A stretch of DNA of 64,000 nt, taken from the NCBI GenBank assembly GCA_016709155.1, contig JADJEI010000013.1, forward strand, positions 930,001-994,000, written 5' to 3'. Below are positions 17,209 through 27,659 of the stretch, piece after piece (position 1 is the stretch's first letter; every line of letters begins with the position of its first letter). The notes below the pieces were generated by a model. The model was not told where the DNA came from. It did no database searches and saw only the letters and a list, made by a program, of their open reading frames with translations. A program made the position numbers and the translations under genes. Origin of the DNA: Ignavibacteriales bacterium. GTDB lineage: Bacteria; Bacteroidota; Ignavibacteria; Ignavibacteriales; Ignavibacteriaceae.

Positions 17209-17757
17209 TTAACTATTGCTGTTAGCTCGTGAATAAATAATTGTGTTTCTTTTCTGTAGTTCTTCTTTATGTTTTTGCTCGAATAAATAATTACGTTTAA
17301 AATTATTCCGCTCCAAAAGTTTTATAGAAGGCAGATTTTCTTTATGTGTAAATGCTTCAAGAGATTTGAGTTTCATATCGTTAAATCCGAAATCAATAAC
17401 TTTTTTAATTGCTTCGCTCATAAACCCCATCCCTTGAAATTCCGGTTTCAGTTCATATCCGATTTCGCCGCTTGCATCTTCGAATGAAATATTCCAGATG
17501 CATATAGTCCCGATTACTTTATCATCATCTTTTAATGCAATCGCCCAATAAATCCAGCCATTTTTGTCAATGCCGTCATTTATTTTTTTTATAAACAACT
17601 GTGCCTCGTCAATTGATGCAGCAGGGCTTCTTTCGAGATATTTATTTACCCCATCGTTTGATCTTATGGCGTATAATTCTTTATCATCACTAAGCCTCAA
17701 CTTTCTGAGTGTGAGCCGCCCGGTGGTCAATTCTTTGAATATAATGCTGTCTGACAT
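17209..17757 (-). CDS. GNAT N-acetyltransferase (RimJ/RimL-like)
   Basis: A 182-residue GNAT domain. The N-terminus TGRLTLRKLRLSDDKELY is typical of the RimJ/RimL group. GEIGYELKPEFQGMGFMSEA holds the acetyl-CoA pyrophosphate-binding loop (QGMGF) and NLPSIKLLERNNFKR is the C-terminal substrate-side motif. Such enzymes acetylate the N-terminus of ribosomal proteins or small amines. The substrate cannot be told. It is followed downstream by unrelated genes. Confidence 0.88.
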   Translation of the reverse strand: MSDSIIFKELTTGRLTLRKLRLSDDKELYAIRSNDGVNKYLERSPAASIDEAQLFIKKINDGIDKNGWIYWAIALKDDDKVIGTICIWNISFEDASGEIGYELKPEFQGMGFMSEAIKKVIDFGFNDMKLKSLEAFTHKENLPSIKLLERNNFKRNYLFEQKHKEELQKRNTIIYSRANSNS

Positions 17758-17799
17758 TTTATGGCTTTCTATTGAAATAAATTTCGTATCAATTCAATT

Positions 17800-18492
17800 T
17801 TAAAAATAAACTGATAAACCAAATTTTATAGATGAAGGCATCAGATTGAAGCCCTTTCTTTTGCTCGAAATGTTTTTGCCTAAATAGGTTACATCCTGAG
17901 TGGATTCACTTGTTAAATAATATGCACGAACACCGTATTCAGCAGAGAGCGTCATTTTATTATTGAACATCCACTCAACACCGGCTAATAGTTCGGCACC
18001 GAAATTCCACTGGGTGGATGTACTGGAGGAATAAAAATCAAATACATTTGCAGTATCAATATCTTGTTTTGAAAAAGCATAACTGACATAAGGACCTGCG
18101 CCAATAAAAAATCCAACGTCTTCCATAGTGGTTAAATAATTTAAGTATTGCAGATTAACTGAATAAGTCTGGTAGTCGAACGAATTTGTATATGAAGGAT
18201 GAACATAAAAAGAATCAAGTTCTGATGCTGTAATATCATCATCAGAGTTATTTATTTGAGTAGAAACCCCTACCCGAATTGCTGATCGGTTGTCAAAGTG
18301 ATACTTTCCTGAAAAAGTAGTTCCTTGAAAATGAGATAGTGTAAAATTGCTGCTGATCTGAAATTGGAGGGCAAACTTTCCGTTAAGTTTATCAAGGTAG
18401 GTGCTGTCCTGTGAATAAACTTGTACGGTAGATAGTATGAGAAGTGAAATTGCAAGTACTGAATTGCGAAAGAGTAATGATAATGAAAACAT
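17800..18492 (-). CDS. Outer-membrane beta-barrel protein
   Basis: A Sec signal peptide (about 27 residues, ending VYSQ) is followed by alternating hydrophobic/polar strands such as FALQFQISSNFTLSHFQG, GFFIGAGPYVSYAF and WNFGAELLAGVEWMF. The C-terminus ends in FGLSVYF, with the terminal aromatic that BAM recognises. At 230 residues this fits an eight-stranded barrel of the OmpW/OprF-like porin_OMP_b-brl class common in Bacteroidota. No ligand can be inferred. Confidence 0.8.
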   Translation of the reverse strand: MFSLSLLFRNSVLAISLLILSTVQVYSQDSTYLDKLNGKFALQFQISSNFTLSHFQGTTFSGKYHFDNRSAIRVGVSTQINNSDDDITASELDSFYVHPSYTNSFDYQTYSVNLQYLNYLTTMEDVGFFIGAGPYVSYAFSKQDIDTANVFDFYSSSTSTQWNFGAELLAGVEWMFNNKMTLSAEYGVRAYYLTSESTQDVTYLGKNISSKRKGFNLMPSSIKFGLSVYF

Positions 18493-18737
18493 AAATCCTC
18501 CCGGATAAAATGAAATAATTAATTGAGTTTAATTTATCAATGATAACTTTTACTTTTATCAAGAGTAAACTTAAGTGTAACGGAGTGATCTTCAAAAACT
18601 AAAATTATACACACTGCTGTCCGAAATAATTTTAATATCAGTAAAAGAAATTAAAATTGAATTGTAATGAGAAGGATTTTTTATATAACTAAAAACAGTC
18701 TCTATTACCTATTAGGCAAGTTGATTCTACAGAAGAG

Positions 18738-18842
18738 CAAACCGTTAAAACGGTTGCAGTTAAATATTTTTTAAGTTCTCAACGGGATTAATCCCGTTGA
18801 GAATGTGAATCAAAGAATGATTAACCGTTTCAACGGTTTCAA
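18738..18842. repeat. Cluster of three REP-like hairpins in a 500-base intergenic region
   Basis: Three perfect palindromes are spaced along 105 bases: AACCGTT/AACGGTT at 18740-18755, TTCTCAACGGGATT/AATCCCGTTGAGAA at 18777-18804, and AACCGTT/AACGGTT at 18823-18838. The outer pair share a core with repeat array A. The arrangement is that of a REP/BIME-type element. The remainder of 18493-19006 is AT-rich with no gene seen; it must hold the divergent promoters for the barrel and FemAB-like genes. Confidence 0.7.
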
Positions 18843-19006
18843 AGTTCGATTAGTAAAGTAGTGTATTTAGAATTAGTCAAAAACATTCAATATTTTTTCA
18901 AAAAAATTATTTTGGAAAGATGTGATTATACAACACTATTTTTAATCCCTTCATTATCAGTGCCTTGAGTATTATTTTTGTTTAGTAAAAAAAATAAAGA
19001 GATGTT

Positions 19007-19978
19007 ATGTCAGAGTATTCAATTTATAAAAAATCTAACCTGTCAGAAGAAGAATGGGATAGTTTTGTGGATAGTTCAGATAACGGAACTATTTTTCACA
19101 AAAGAGCTTTTCTTAATTATCACGCTAAAGATAAATTTAATGATGCTTCAATTGTTGTCACAAAGGATAAAAAAATCCTTTCGCTATTAACTGCGGCTGT
19201 GATTGAAAGGGAGGGCAAAAAAATCCTTAACTCTCATCCCGGGGCAAGTTACGGTAGTTTTGTGTATAAGCCTGATCTGAATTTTAAGGAAGCACACGAA
19301 CTTGTGGATATACTAATCGAACATCCTAAAAACTTAAAGGTGGAGCGAATTCAGTTGACGCTGCCGCCGATAATTTATCAAACTAAATATTCCAACTATA
19401 TTGATTTTGCTCTTTACAGAAACGGTTTCAATTATCTGAAAAGGGAGGTGTCAAGTATTGTCCAATTAGATTTTGAAAAGGATAGTTTACTTAATACCTA
19501 TCGAGCTGAAGCACGTACTGCAACTAAGAAAGCACTTAAAAGCGGAATTGAAATTGTTGAATGCGAAAGGTTTGATGAGTACTACGAAATCCTAAAGAAG
19601 AATTTGAAATTGCGGCATGGTGTCAATCCCGCCCACACAATTGATGAATTGAAACTGCTAAAAAAAATATTTCCTGCAAAAGTTAGATTGTGGGGAGCAT
19701 TCTTAAAAGACAAATTAATAGCAGGTGTTTGTAACTTCTCGGCAAACTCAAATGTTGTGCTTGCGTTTTACATTAGTCACGATGAAGCATACCAGGAATA
19801 TCGCCCGGTAAATTTACTTTTTTATGAAATAATGAATCGCTATCGTGAGGAGGGGTTTAAGTTTTTAGACTTCGGAATATTCACTGTGATAATGGAACCA
19901 AATTGGGGATTGGCAAGATTTAAAGAAAATTTTGGAGCGCGTGGAATTTTTAGAGACACATTTTATAAAGATATTTAA
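19007..19978 (+). CDS. FemAB/BioF2-like acyltransferase
   Basis: A 323-residue protein made of two GNAT-like halves, as in FemABX and PEP-CTERM/XrtA FemAB-like proteins. The second half has RAEARTATKKALKSGIEIVE, then LWGAFLKDKLIAGVCNFSAN and EYRPVNLLFYEIMNRYREEG with LDFGIF. It probably adds an amino-acyl or acyl group to a sugar or cell-wall precursor; the exact reaction is not deducible. The stop and the next ATG share one base, and it opens a three-gene run with a glycosyltransferase and a flippase, so a role in decorating a surface polysaccharide is likely. Confidence 0.8.
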   Translation: MSEYSIYKKSNLSEEEWDSFVDSSDNGTIFHKRAFLNYHAKDKFNDASIVVTKDKKILSLLTAAVIEREGKKILNSHPGASYGSFVYKPDLNFKEAHELVDILIEHPKNLKVERIQLTLPPIIYQTKYSNYIDFALYRNGFNYLKREVSSIVQLDFEKDSLLNTYRAEARTATKKALKSGIEIVECERFDEYYEILKKNLKLRHGVNPAHTIDELKLLKKIFPAKVRLWGAFLKDKLIAGVCNFSANSNVVLAFYISHDEAYQEYRPVNLLFYEIMNRYREEGFKFLDFGIFTVIMEPNWGLARFKENFGARGIFRDTFYKDI

Positions 19979-21054
19979 TGGCGAAAATTCTACACATTGC
20001 TCCTGAAAATTTTGCTGGTGTACCAATCAGTTTTGTAAAGATGCACAGGCAATATGGTGATGAATCCCGGCTGATAACACTTCATAAAACTAAATTAGAT
20101 TTTGAAGAAGATCTCTGTCTTAATCTGCCCCTTCCTGAATTCAAATTAGCAAAGCTATGGAGAAGTAAAAAAGTCAGCGAGATTCAACAGCATAAAAAAA
20201 TTGCCGCTCCTTTTTTTTCACCCAAAAATATATTCGAAGAGTTATATTTTAATTGGAGTGATGGGCAGCGAAGGGCACTTGTTGATGAGGTTATTACGAA
20301 ACTCAATCTAAATGAGTACGAGATTATTCATTACGATGGCGGTCTTGATTTTTTCCGCAACCCAACTCAGGCATTAAAGTGGAAGAAGGAGGGGAAGAAG
20401 ATTGTCTGCTGTTATTATGGAAGTGATCTGCGCAGCCGCGGACTAATTCGTGAGCTTGATCAAATATCAGATCTAAATATTACATCGGAGTTTGATCATC
20501 TCGCATTAAAAAAAAATATTGAATATCTTTTTTATCCTTACGATGGATCAGACCTTCCCGTAAAATCAAATTCAGAAAATGATAGAGTTCGAATTGTTCA
20601 CTCGCCAACAAACAGAAAGTATAAAGGCACTGATTTAATAATATCTGTAATTGAAAAAATTAAAAAAGAAAAACAAATTGAATTTGTGCTTCTTGAAAAT
20701 CTTCATCGAAGTGAAGTACTAAAAATAAAAAGTACCTGCGATATAAGCATTGATCAGGTAGGTGGAATAATGGGCGGGACGGGATACGGCAAAGCGGGGC
20801 TCGAAACTCTTGCAATGTCCATTCCAACTATTACAAATATGACGAATGAATATGAAAAATGGCTGCCGGAAAATCCGTTCGTTGTTGCAAATAATATTGA
20901 CCAACTTTACTTAAAGCTAAATGAACTGATTGAAGATAGACTTTTACGTGATGAATATGGAAGGAAAGGACAGGAGTGGGTTAAAAAATATCATAGCTTC
21001 GAAAGTGTAAACAAGCGGCTTAAAGAATTATACAGATCTTACGGTATAACATGA
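19978..21054 (+). CDS. Glycosyltransferase (GT-B, family 4-like)
   Basis: A 358-residue GT-B enzyme. The N-terminal acceptor domain starts at ILHIAPENFAGVPISFVKMH. The donor domain holds RIVHSPTNRKYKGTDLIISV and a modified nucleotide-sugar site GGTGYGKAGLETLAMSIPTI where the E of the ExxE-type motif is present. C-terminal YHSFESVNKRLKELY is typical. It overlaps the FemAB gene by one base and the flippase by four (ATGA), so the three are one transcript. The sugar is unknown. Confidence 0.85.
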   Translation: MAKILHIAPENFAGVPISFVKMHRQYGDESRLITLHKTKLDFEEDLCLNLPLPEFKLAKLWRSKKVSEIQQHKKIAAPFFSPKNIFEELYFNWSDGQRRALVDEVITKLNLNEYEIIHYDGGLDFFRNPTQALKWKKEGKKIVCCYYGSDLRSRGLIRELDQISDLNITSEFDHLALKKNIEYLFYPYDGSDLPVKSNSENDRVRIVHSPTNRKYKGTDLIISVIEKIKKEKQIEFVLLENLHRSEVLKIKSTCDISIDQVGGIMGGTGYGKAGLETLAMSIPTITNMTNEYEKWLPENPFVVANNIDQLYLKLNELIEDRLLRDEYGRKGQEWVKKYHSFESVNKRLKELYRSYGIT

Positions 21055-22469
21055 AAGAAAAAAAAGCCGGGCTCAGCGAATCAACTTTTTGGTACACTCT
21101 CGGAAATCTATTAATTAGATCGGTTAGTTTTTTACTCCTTCCTCTTTATTCCAACTTAATTTCAACTGACGACTTCGGCAGGTATTCTTTACTGATGGCT
21201 TTTTATACTATCGCGGCAGTTTTTTATCAGGGAGGGTTAACGTCAGCACTAACTAAGTTTTATTTGGACTCGGAGGATGATAAACAGAGAAGCAAAATAT
21301 TCTCTACAGTGGTGAATTTAATACTGTTGATTGGTGTTTCATTAACAATTTTAGCCGCTGCATTTTCTACTAATCTTTCAAATTTGATTTTAGGTTCGGA
21401 TAAATTTTCGGGATTAGTTCTGCTTACTGTTTTCAGTTTGTTCATTGATAGTTTTGTTACTACAGTTCTTCAACTATTAAAGACGAAAGAACTTTCACGA
21501 AAAGCGGTATCATTCTCAGCTATTTCTGCCATCACGAATTTGTTACTGAACATTTTACTTGTTTATTATTTAGGATGGGGGATAGTAGGAATTATAGCAG
21601 CACAATTAATATCAGCTTTATTTGTATTATTAATATTAATACCGACAATTAGAAAAGAATACTCGTTCACTATCGAAACTCCAATTGTAAAAAGCATTTT
21701 AGCTTTTTCTTATCCTTTAATTGCTGCTGGAATTTTATCAACAGCAGTTGATGTAATTGACAGATTTATTATCAACTATTATTTCGGGGAGGAAACCACA
21801 GGTATTTACAGCTTCTCTTACAAAATTGCGCTGGTAATGAATGTCTTTGTCATTTCAATGAGGACAGCGTGGACCCCATATTCTATTAGATTATTCAGGA
21901 CGGGTAATTATGCTGATGATTACGGCAAAGTACTGACAAAAATTATTGCAGTATCTTCAATTATATTTCTTGCAACTTCCCTGTTAGCCGGTGATTTATT
22001 CAACTTTACTTTCAACGGTAAATATTTATTCAATCCATCATATCAGGGTGGGGTGATAATAATCCCGATCGTGCTTATCGCTTATGGCTTTAATGCTTTA
22101 GCCGGCTTTTACGCAATCTATCCATTTATTATAGGAAAAAGTTCCTATTTCTTTTATGTTGATTTGTTAGCTTTGATTTTTAACCTTGTGTTCAATTATC
22201 TATTAATACCTAAGTATGGAATTGTTGGAGCTGCAATTGCAACACTGATAAGTTACTGTGCAGGATTTATGTTTTTCTTTTCAATATCACACAAAAAGAT
22301 GCAGATAAATTACCAGCTAAATAAAATCTTGCAATCATTGTTTGTAACAGGAATTGCTTATGTTATCTGCAATCAGTTAGATAAAATTTATTTTGATATA
22401 ATCTTTGTGGCAATTGTTGTTTACATATTCAAGAGAATTACTTCACTTGATTTTCGCTTTGGTAAATAA
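21051..22469 (+). CDS. Polysaccharide flippase (Wzx/MOP superfamily)
   Basis: A 472-residue membrane protein with about 14 hydrophobic segments. The N-terminus STFWYTLGNLLIRSVSFLLL and LISTDDFGRYSLLMAFYTIA match the Wzx/RfbX-type polysaccharide transporter family that flips lipid-linked oligosaccharides across the inner membrane. It overlaps the preceding glycosyltransferase by four bases. A second, MurJ-type flippase is encoded at 62.3 kb, so the window holds two flippases. Confidence 0.88.
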   Translation: MKEKKAGLSESTFWYTLGNLLIRSVSFLLLPLYSNLISTDDFGRYSLLMAFYTIAAVFYQGGLTSALTKFYLDSEDDKQRSKIFSTVVNLILLIGVSLTILAAAFSTNLSNLILGSDKFSGLVLLTVFSLFIDSFVTTVLQLLKTKELSRKAVSFSAISAITNLLLNILLVYYLGWGIVGIIAAQLISALFVLLILIPTIRKEYSFTIETPIVKSILAFSYPLIAAGILSTAVDVIDRFIINYYFGEETTGIYSFSYKIALVMNVFVISMRTAWTPYSIRLFRTGNYADDYGKVLTKIIAVSSIIFLATSLLAGDLFNFTFNGKYLFNPSYQGGVIIIPIVLIAYGFNALAGFYAIYPFIIGKSSYFFYVDLLALIFNLVFNYLLIPKYGIVGAAIATLISYCAGFMFFFSISHKKMQINYQLNKILQSLFVTGIAYVICNQLDKIYFDIIFVAIVVYIFKRITSLDFRFGK

Positions 22470-22504
22470 TACTTCGGAAAAGTATAATTTAATAGCTGCG
22501 ACAA

Positions 22505-23653
22505 TTAGGGCAAAAGATTTTTAATGAGGTTCAATAGAAGTGGTTCAAGAATTTCCCAATTGTATTTTCCCTCGAATAATTTCCTTGCAAAGGTTGAATG
22601 TGACATTAACAGCAATGAACTATCTAAATATTCTTTAACTTGATTAACAGCCGCTTGTAGGTCATTATTTTCTATAAAAATTCCAAATTGATTTTTATCT
22701 CTCATTTCTCCAAGTGAATCAAGCTTGGTATAAATCACAGGCTTACCGCAAGCCATATAATCAAATATTTTAATCGGAAGTGATTTATTATAAACTTTGT
22801 TTTTATCACGTAAATCAATGCATATATCTACCGATTTTAATTCGGTTGAAAAGTTTTTGTAGTCCACCCAATCTTTATAATCAATCGATATATTACTTAA
22901 AGTTGAAAGTGAATTCATGAGTTCGCGAAGTTCTTCATTTTCAAAAGGACCAATAATTTTTATAACAAATGATTTATTTGGAAAATCAGTCGCAGTCATT
23001 TTTACTAATTCTATAAATCTGGCGAATCCTCTTTCTTTTGAAATAATTCCAGTATAGCATAATGTAAAAGTTTTTCCACTATATGGCGGGGGGCTATACT
23101 GGAAATGTTTTTTAGATGGGTAATAACTTATAATAGTGTACTTCTTGAAAGGTGCAAAAAATCTGTACGGTATTGCTTTTAATTTTTCGCCTATAATTAA
23201 ATGATCAGCTCGATTGGAAACATAAATGTTGAACAGTGAATATATCTGGTAGAAAAAAGTACGCTTCAATCCTGAGAATTGATTCAACATATTTTGGTGG
23301 GGATACCATTCAGTTATATCGTAAATGATTTTCAACTTTGGATTTTGTTTCTTGTATCTTAGTGCTGCAATGATTGTTAAAGGCTCACTGCAAATCGTTA
23401 GGTCGGGCATCGTCTCTTTTAAGAGTTTATTAAACTTTATAAGTTTATCAGGTTTAGAAAAAGCAGATCCGTCAAATCCATAAACTTTAATTCCATCAAT
23501 TGTATCTGTGAGCTGCTTTGTTGAAGCAATAACCGAAACGTTGTAACCAGCATTTAGTAATGTCAATCCGAATTTATAAAATATTCTTTCGTCTAGTGGA
23601 GAATGTCCCGAAGTAATCAGGCAGATATTTTTATGAGTATTCACAAAATACAA
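22505..23653 (-). CDS. Glycosyltransferase family 4 protein
   Basis: A 382-residue GT-B glycosyltransferase. The N-terminus ICLITSGHSPLDERIFYKFG is a well-known GT4 opening. The donor domain has LCYTGIISKERGFARFIE and LPIKIFDYMACGKPVIYTKL, with the sugar-nucleotide motif slightly changed. It lies on the opposite strand to its neighbours, between two plus-strand polysaccharide blocks. The start is either the TTG at 23653 or the GTG at 23644; neither has a strong Shine-Dalgarno. Confidence 0.85.
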   Translation of the reverse strand: MYFVNTHKNICLITSGHSPLDERIFYKFGLTLLNAGYNVSVIASTKQLTDTIDGIKVYGFDGSAFSKPDKLIKFNKLLKETMPDLTICSEPLTIIAALRYKKQNPKLKIIYDITEWYPHQNMLNQFSGLKRTFFYQIYSLFNIYVSNRADHLIIGEKLKAIPYRFFAPFKKYTIISYYPSKKHFQYSPPPYSGKTFTLCYTGIISKERGFARFIELVKMTATDFPNKSFVIKIIGPFENEELRELMNSLSTLSNISIDYKDWVDYKNFSTELKSVDICIDLRDKNKVYNKSLPIKIFDYMACGKPVIYTKLDSLGEMRDKNQFGIFIENNDLQAAVNQVKEYLDSSLLLMSHSTFARKLFEGKYNWEILEPLLLNLIKNLLP

Positions 23654-23713
23654 GTTAAGTTAAGTTAGAATTATTTATTAATTTTCAGATAACATCAAAC
23701 GTAAATTAAGCAG

Positions 23714-24466
23714 ATGAATGAGCCAAATAAAATTTCTGTAATTATCATTACAAAAAATGAAAATCAAAATATTACCGATTGCCTTAATTCTGTAAAATGG
23801 GCTGATGAAATCATCATCATTGATGCAGAAAGTTCGGACGATACAATAGAACTTGCAAAAAAATTTACTGATAAAGTTTTCATCAAAAAGTGGAATGGAT
23901 ATTCGGATCAGAAAATGTATGCGCTTTCATTAGCAAAGAATGAATGGGTTTTAAGTCTCGATGCCGATGAAAGAATTACTGATGAATTAAAAAATGAAAT
24001 TATTTTTTCTGATCTTTCCATTGCTGACGGATATAAAATTTCGAGAGCTAATTATTTTTTAGGCAGACTTATTCGAGGCTGCGGCTGGAGTCACGATTAT
24101 CAGTTAAGGTTATTTAGAAAATCAAAAACAAAAGTGACTGAAAGAATGGTACACGAAGGTTTTATCGTTGACGGGAAAATTTCTGAACTGAAATCTTCGA
24201 TGCTTCATTATTCATATCGAAATTTTCATGATGCTGTGAATAAAATTAATAAGTACTCTACTCTTGAAGCACAAGAAAAATATCAGCGCAAAAAAGTAAA
24301 TGGTTTTACAATCCTGCTAAATCCTTTTATCGCATTCGTACAGTTTTTTATTTTCAGAAAAGGATTTATTGATGGTACATATGGATTGCTCGTTTCCATT
24401 ATGCATGCAATGACCAAGATGATGATGTACATGAAAATGTGGGAACTGCAGAAGAAACAAAAATGA
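23714..24466 (+). CDS. Glycosyltransferase family 2 (WaaE/KdtX-like)
   Basis: A 250-residue GT-A enzyme. KISVIIITKNENQNITDCLNS opens the nucleotide-binding fold. DEIIIIDAESSDDT and SLDADERITDEL provide the metal-binding acidic motifs. Acceptor-side RACGWSH-like text (LIRGCGWSHDYQLRLFRKSK) and the C-terminal amphipathic segment match WaaE/LpcC-type enzymes that add glucose or heptose to LPS core. The acceptor is inferred. Its stop overlaps the next start (ATGA). Confidence 0.88.
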   Translation: MNEPNKISVIIITKNENQNITDCLNSVKWADEIIIIDAESSDDTIELAKKFTDKVFIKKWNGYSDQKMYALSLAKNEWVLSLDADERITDELKNEIIFSDLSIADGYKISRANYFLGRLIRGCGWSHDYQLRLFRKSKTKVTERMVHEGFIVDGKISELKSSMLHYSYRNFHDAVNKINKYSTLEAQEKYQRKKVNGFTILLNPFIAFVQFFIFRKGFIDGTYGLLVSIMHAMTKMMMYMKMWELQKKQK

Positions 24467-25579
24467 GTATGAACGTTGTCATAACTAACGACGCTGTCAA
24501 TATTGCCGGTGGTGAAAACTATGCGCTTTATCTTGCCGAAGGATTAAGAGAACGAAATCACAAGGTCATTATAGCACCGTTAAAAAATTCTGCATTAGCC
24601 GACGAAGCACGTGAGCGTAAATTTTTAGTTTATGAAATTCCATATGGACTTAAGGGCAGGGAATTCAATGCAGTAAAAGTTTTATACAATTTTCTTCGAA
24701 AAGAAAAAATTGACATAGTCCATTCTAATTCAAATTTGGATAGAACTATCGCAGCCTTCGCTGGAAAATTTATTGGAGCTAAAAATTTTACTACCGTTCA
24801 TTCTTGCTTATCTATTAGCCGAAATGTAACTCATCGCTTTAGAAATAAATTCTTGATTGATCGCTTCACTCCGGTTGGATTTTCTACGAAAGATATTTTG
24901 ATAAACATGGATTTAATCCCTGAAGAAAAAATATCTGTGGTGCATATTGGCTTACCACCGGCTCAATTTGTTTATTCGAGTGAAGGCAGAAGAAAAATTC
25001 GAAATGAATTTTCGATTAAAGATGAAGAAATACTTATAGGAACGGTTTCCCGGTTAGTTGAATTTAAAGGACATTCTAATTTAATAAACGCTTTTAAGGA
25101 TGCTTCTTTAAAAAATCAAAAGCTAAAATTGCTGATTGTTGGATCAGGTGAACTTGAGGCGGAATTAAAAACAAACCGCAAATTTTCAGTTGGAGGACAA
25201 AATCATTTTTACCGGGAATAGAAAAGATATTTCCGATATACTTTCTGCAATAGATATCTTTGCACAAACTTCAATTGATAATGGAGGGGAGACATTTCCT
25301 GTGTCAATTCTCGAAGCTATTTCAGTCGGGCTTCCGATTATTGCAAGTAATGTCGGTGATATTAAATATCTCGTTCGAAATGAAAATGGAATTTTGCTTC
25401 AGCCGGGAAATGTTTTGCAGATATCGGACTCAATCTTAAAACTTTCTTCTAATCAAAGCTTGATCGAAAAATATAAATCAGCTTCGAGAAAATTGTTTGA
25501 AAATGAATATACTGTCGGGCGAATGGTAAATAAAATTGAATCACTTTATTTAGAAGAACTAAAAAAAGATGTCCATTAA
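24463..25579 (+). CDS. Glycosyltransferase family 4, one frameshift
   Basis: The N-terminal half has VVITNDAVNIAGGENYALYL and the donor half VSRLVEFKGHSNLINAFKDA, GSGELEAEL, then (in the next frame) DKIIFTGNRKDISDILSAID and FPVSILEAISVGLPIIASNV, the full GT4 EX7E pattern. One surplus T in TTTT at 25183-25186 breaks the frame; removing it joins KFQ to LEDKIIF. The ATG at 24463 overlaps the preceding stop and is preferred over a GTG at 24439. The intact enzyme would be about 371 residues. The substrate is unknown; context is surface polysaccharide or LPS. Confidence 0.85.
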
Positions 25580-26698
25580 AATATTGATCGCACCCGATTC
25601 GTTTAAGGAATGTATTGACTCAATTTCGCTGGCAGCGCTTATTGAAGATGAATTTAAAAAGTTTAATAACTATGAACTGAAATCAAAACCAATTTCTGAC
25701 GGCGGAGATGGATTTCTGAATGTTTGTAAAAATTACTTTCAACTTGAAGAAGTTAAATATTCAGTCTCAACAGCTTATAATGAAGACATAATGATTTGCC
25801 AAATTGGATATGATAAGATTAGAAGAAATATTTTTATAGAATCGGCTGATGTACTCGGACTAAAAAAATTCCTGCCGACAAGAGAAAACCTTTAAAGCTT
25901 AACTCAAAAGGATTAGGAGAGCTTCTTTTACAAATTAAATCAGATGTAGAAAAAGAAAAACTAAATTGTGACTCAATTTATCTTGGTATTGGCGGCACCG
26001 GCACAGTTGATTTCGGACTTGGTATGTGTTCAAAACTCGGGTTACAAATATCTGATTTTTATAAAAAAGAAATGGATGTACTCCCTGAAAATTATTTCCG
26101 CATGGGTGAAATTTATCCGCCGAACAAGACTTTGCCATTTAATATTATTTGTGTTGTTGACGTTCAGAATCAATTGATAGGACAGGATGGGGCAGTGATA
26201 AAATTTGCCTCACAGAAAGGCGCATCACCGTCAGATATTAAATTGTTAGAACTTGGGTTTAGTAAAATTCTAAACATCCTTCAAACGAAAAACTTGATAG
26301 GGAATGAAAAATCTTTTTCCGGGGCAGGTGGAGGAATTGCTGCGGCACTTCAAATATTTTATAATGCGAAAATTATACAAGCCAAAGATTTTATTCTTAA
26401 TTTGCTCGATGTGAAGATGGAGATTGATCATTCGGAAATTATAATTACCGGTGAAGGCAAGTTCGATTCACAAAGTTTACTCGGCAAAGGTGCATACTCA
26501 ATTGCAGAATATGCCTTACAAAAAAATAAAAAGGTTTTTTTTGTCTGTGGTAAATCTGAAATGAAAGCCGGCAATTTTGATAATGACAATTTCTCTATTA
26601 TAGAGTTGAGCAATTTTATGAGTTCAGAAAACGAATCAATTCAAAATATAAATCGGGGTATTTCTTTAGCATGTGAGCTAATCCGGTCTAAACTTTGA
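25569..26698 (+). CDS. Glycerate kinase (GarK/GlxK type), one frameshift
   Basis: The N-terminus ILIAPDSFKECIDSISLAAL with KPISDGGDGF is the classical class II glycerate kinase opening. The second frame gives YLGIGGTGTVDFGLGMCSKL, GAGGGIAAALQIF and IIITGEGKFDSQSLLGKGA. The enzyme phosphorylates D-glycerate to 2-phosphoglycerate. One A is missing in the A4 run at 25885-25888; restoring it joins PTRE to PLKLNSKGLGE and yields about 376 residues, the normal length. Its start lies inside the end of the glycosyltransferase gene. Confidence 0.88.
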
Positions 26699-26771
26699 TT
26701 ATCATTTTTCCTCAGAGTCTAAATTGTTAAATTGAAATTGTAATGATTATATTTTTGGAAAAAGGATTTAG

Positions 26772-27659
26772 ATGAGAGAATATCTCGATTTAGTCAAACT
26801 TGTAATTGACAAAGGAACACGCAAATCATCCCGAACAGGGATTGATACTATTTCTTACTTTGGCGCCTTTTATAAGGTTGATTTACAAAATGGTTTTCCA
26901 TTATTAACAACCAAGAAAGTTGAATGGAAGTCTCTGCTTAATGAAGTTTTGTGGTATTTATCCGGTGAGCATCATATAAAAAATTTGAGACAACACACTA
27001 AAATCTGGGACGCCTGGGCGGATGAAAATGGACTGCTTCAAACAGCTTACGGTAGATTCTGGCGGCGTTATCCCGTACCCGAAGCAAAATCAATTCTTGA
27101 AGGAGAAGTTTATGTTGATGATTCTCATCCATTTGTTCATAGAGAATCTAACGGCGCACTAACATTTGATCAGATAGGGTGGGTGATCAATGAGATTAGT
27201 ACTAATCCCAACTCACGCAGATTAATTATCAATGCATGGCATCCTGCAAATGCAGTCATTAGCAAGCTGCCCCCTTGTCATTATACTTTTGCATTCAATG
27301 TAAATTCCGGAAAATTAAATTGTCATTTAACTCAGCGAAGCGGCGATATTGCTTTGGGAATTCCTTTTAATCTTGCAGCTTATTCATTACTGACACAAAT
27401 AATTGCTCAAGAAACGAATCTGCAGTTAGGTGAATTCGCTCATACAATTATTGATGCACATATTTATGTTGCTGACAAGGGGAGTGTAAATGAAAAGTTT
27501 GATCATCTTGCAGGATTAAAACTACAACTTCAAAGAGAACCCCTTCCATTGCCAAAATTGAAAATTAATATGAAGCCGATTGATGAATTAAAGTTTGATG
27601 ATTTTCAATTGATTGATTATCAGTATCATGAGAAGATAAAGTTTGAGGTTGCTGTTTGA
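26772..27659 (+). CDS. thyA: Thymidylate synthase
   Basis: The enzyme makes dTMP from dUMP with 5,10-methylene-tetrahydrofolate in the cytosol. The 295 residues include SRTGIDTISYFG, PLLTTKKVEWKSLLNEVLWY, the substrate loop SRRLIINAWHP, the catalytic cysteine in KLPPCHYTFAF and LTQRSGDIALGIPFNLAAYS. It is complete. It is followed with a four-base overlap by dihydrofolate reductase, which regenerates the oxidised folate it produces, the usual pairing. Confidence 0.97.
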   Translation: MREYLDLVKLVIDKGTRKSSRTGIDTISYFGAFYKVDLQNGFPLLTTKKVEWKSLLNEVLWYLSGEHHIKNLRQHTKIWDAWADENGLLQTAYGRFWRRYPVPEAKSILEGEVYVDDSHPFVHRESNGALTFDQIGWVINEISTNPNSRRLIINAWHPANAVISKLPPCHYTFAFNVNSGKLNCHLTQRSGDIALGIPFNLAAYSLLTQIIAQETNLQLGEFAHTIIDAHIYVADKGSVNEKFDHLAGLKLQLQREPLPLPKLKINMKPIDELKFDDFQLIDYQYHEKIKFEVAV

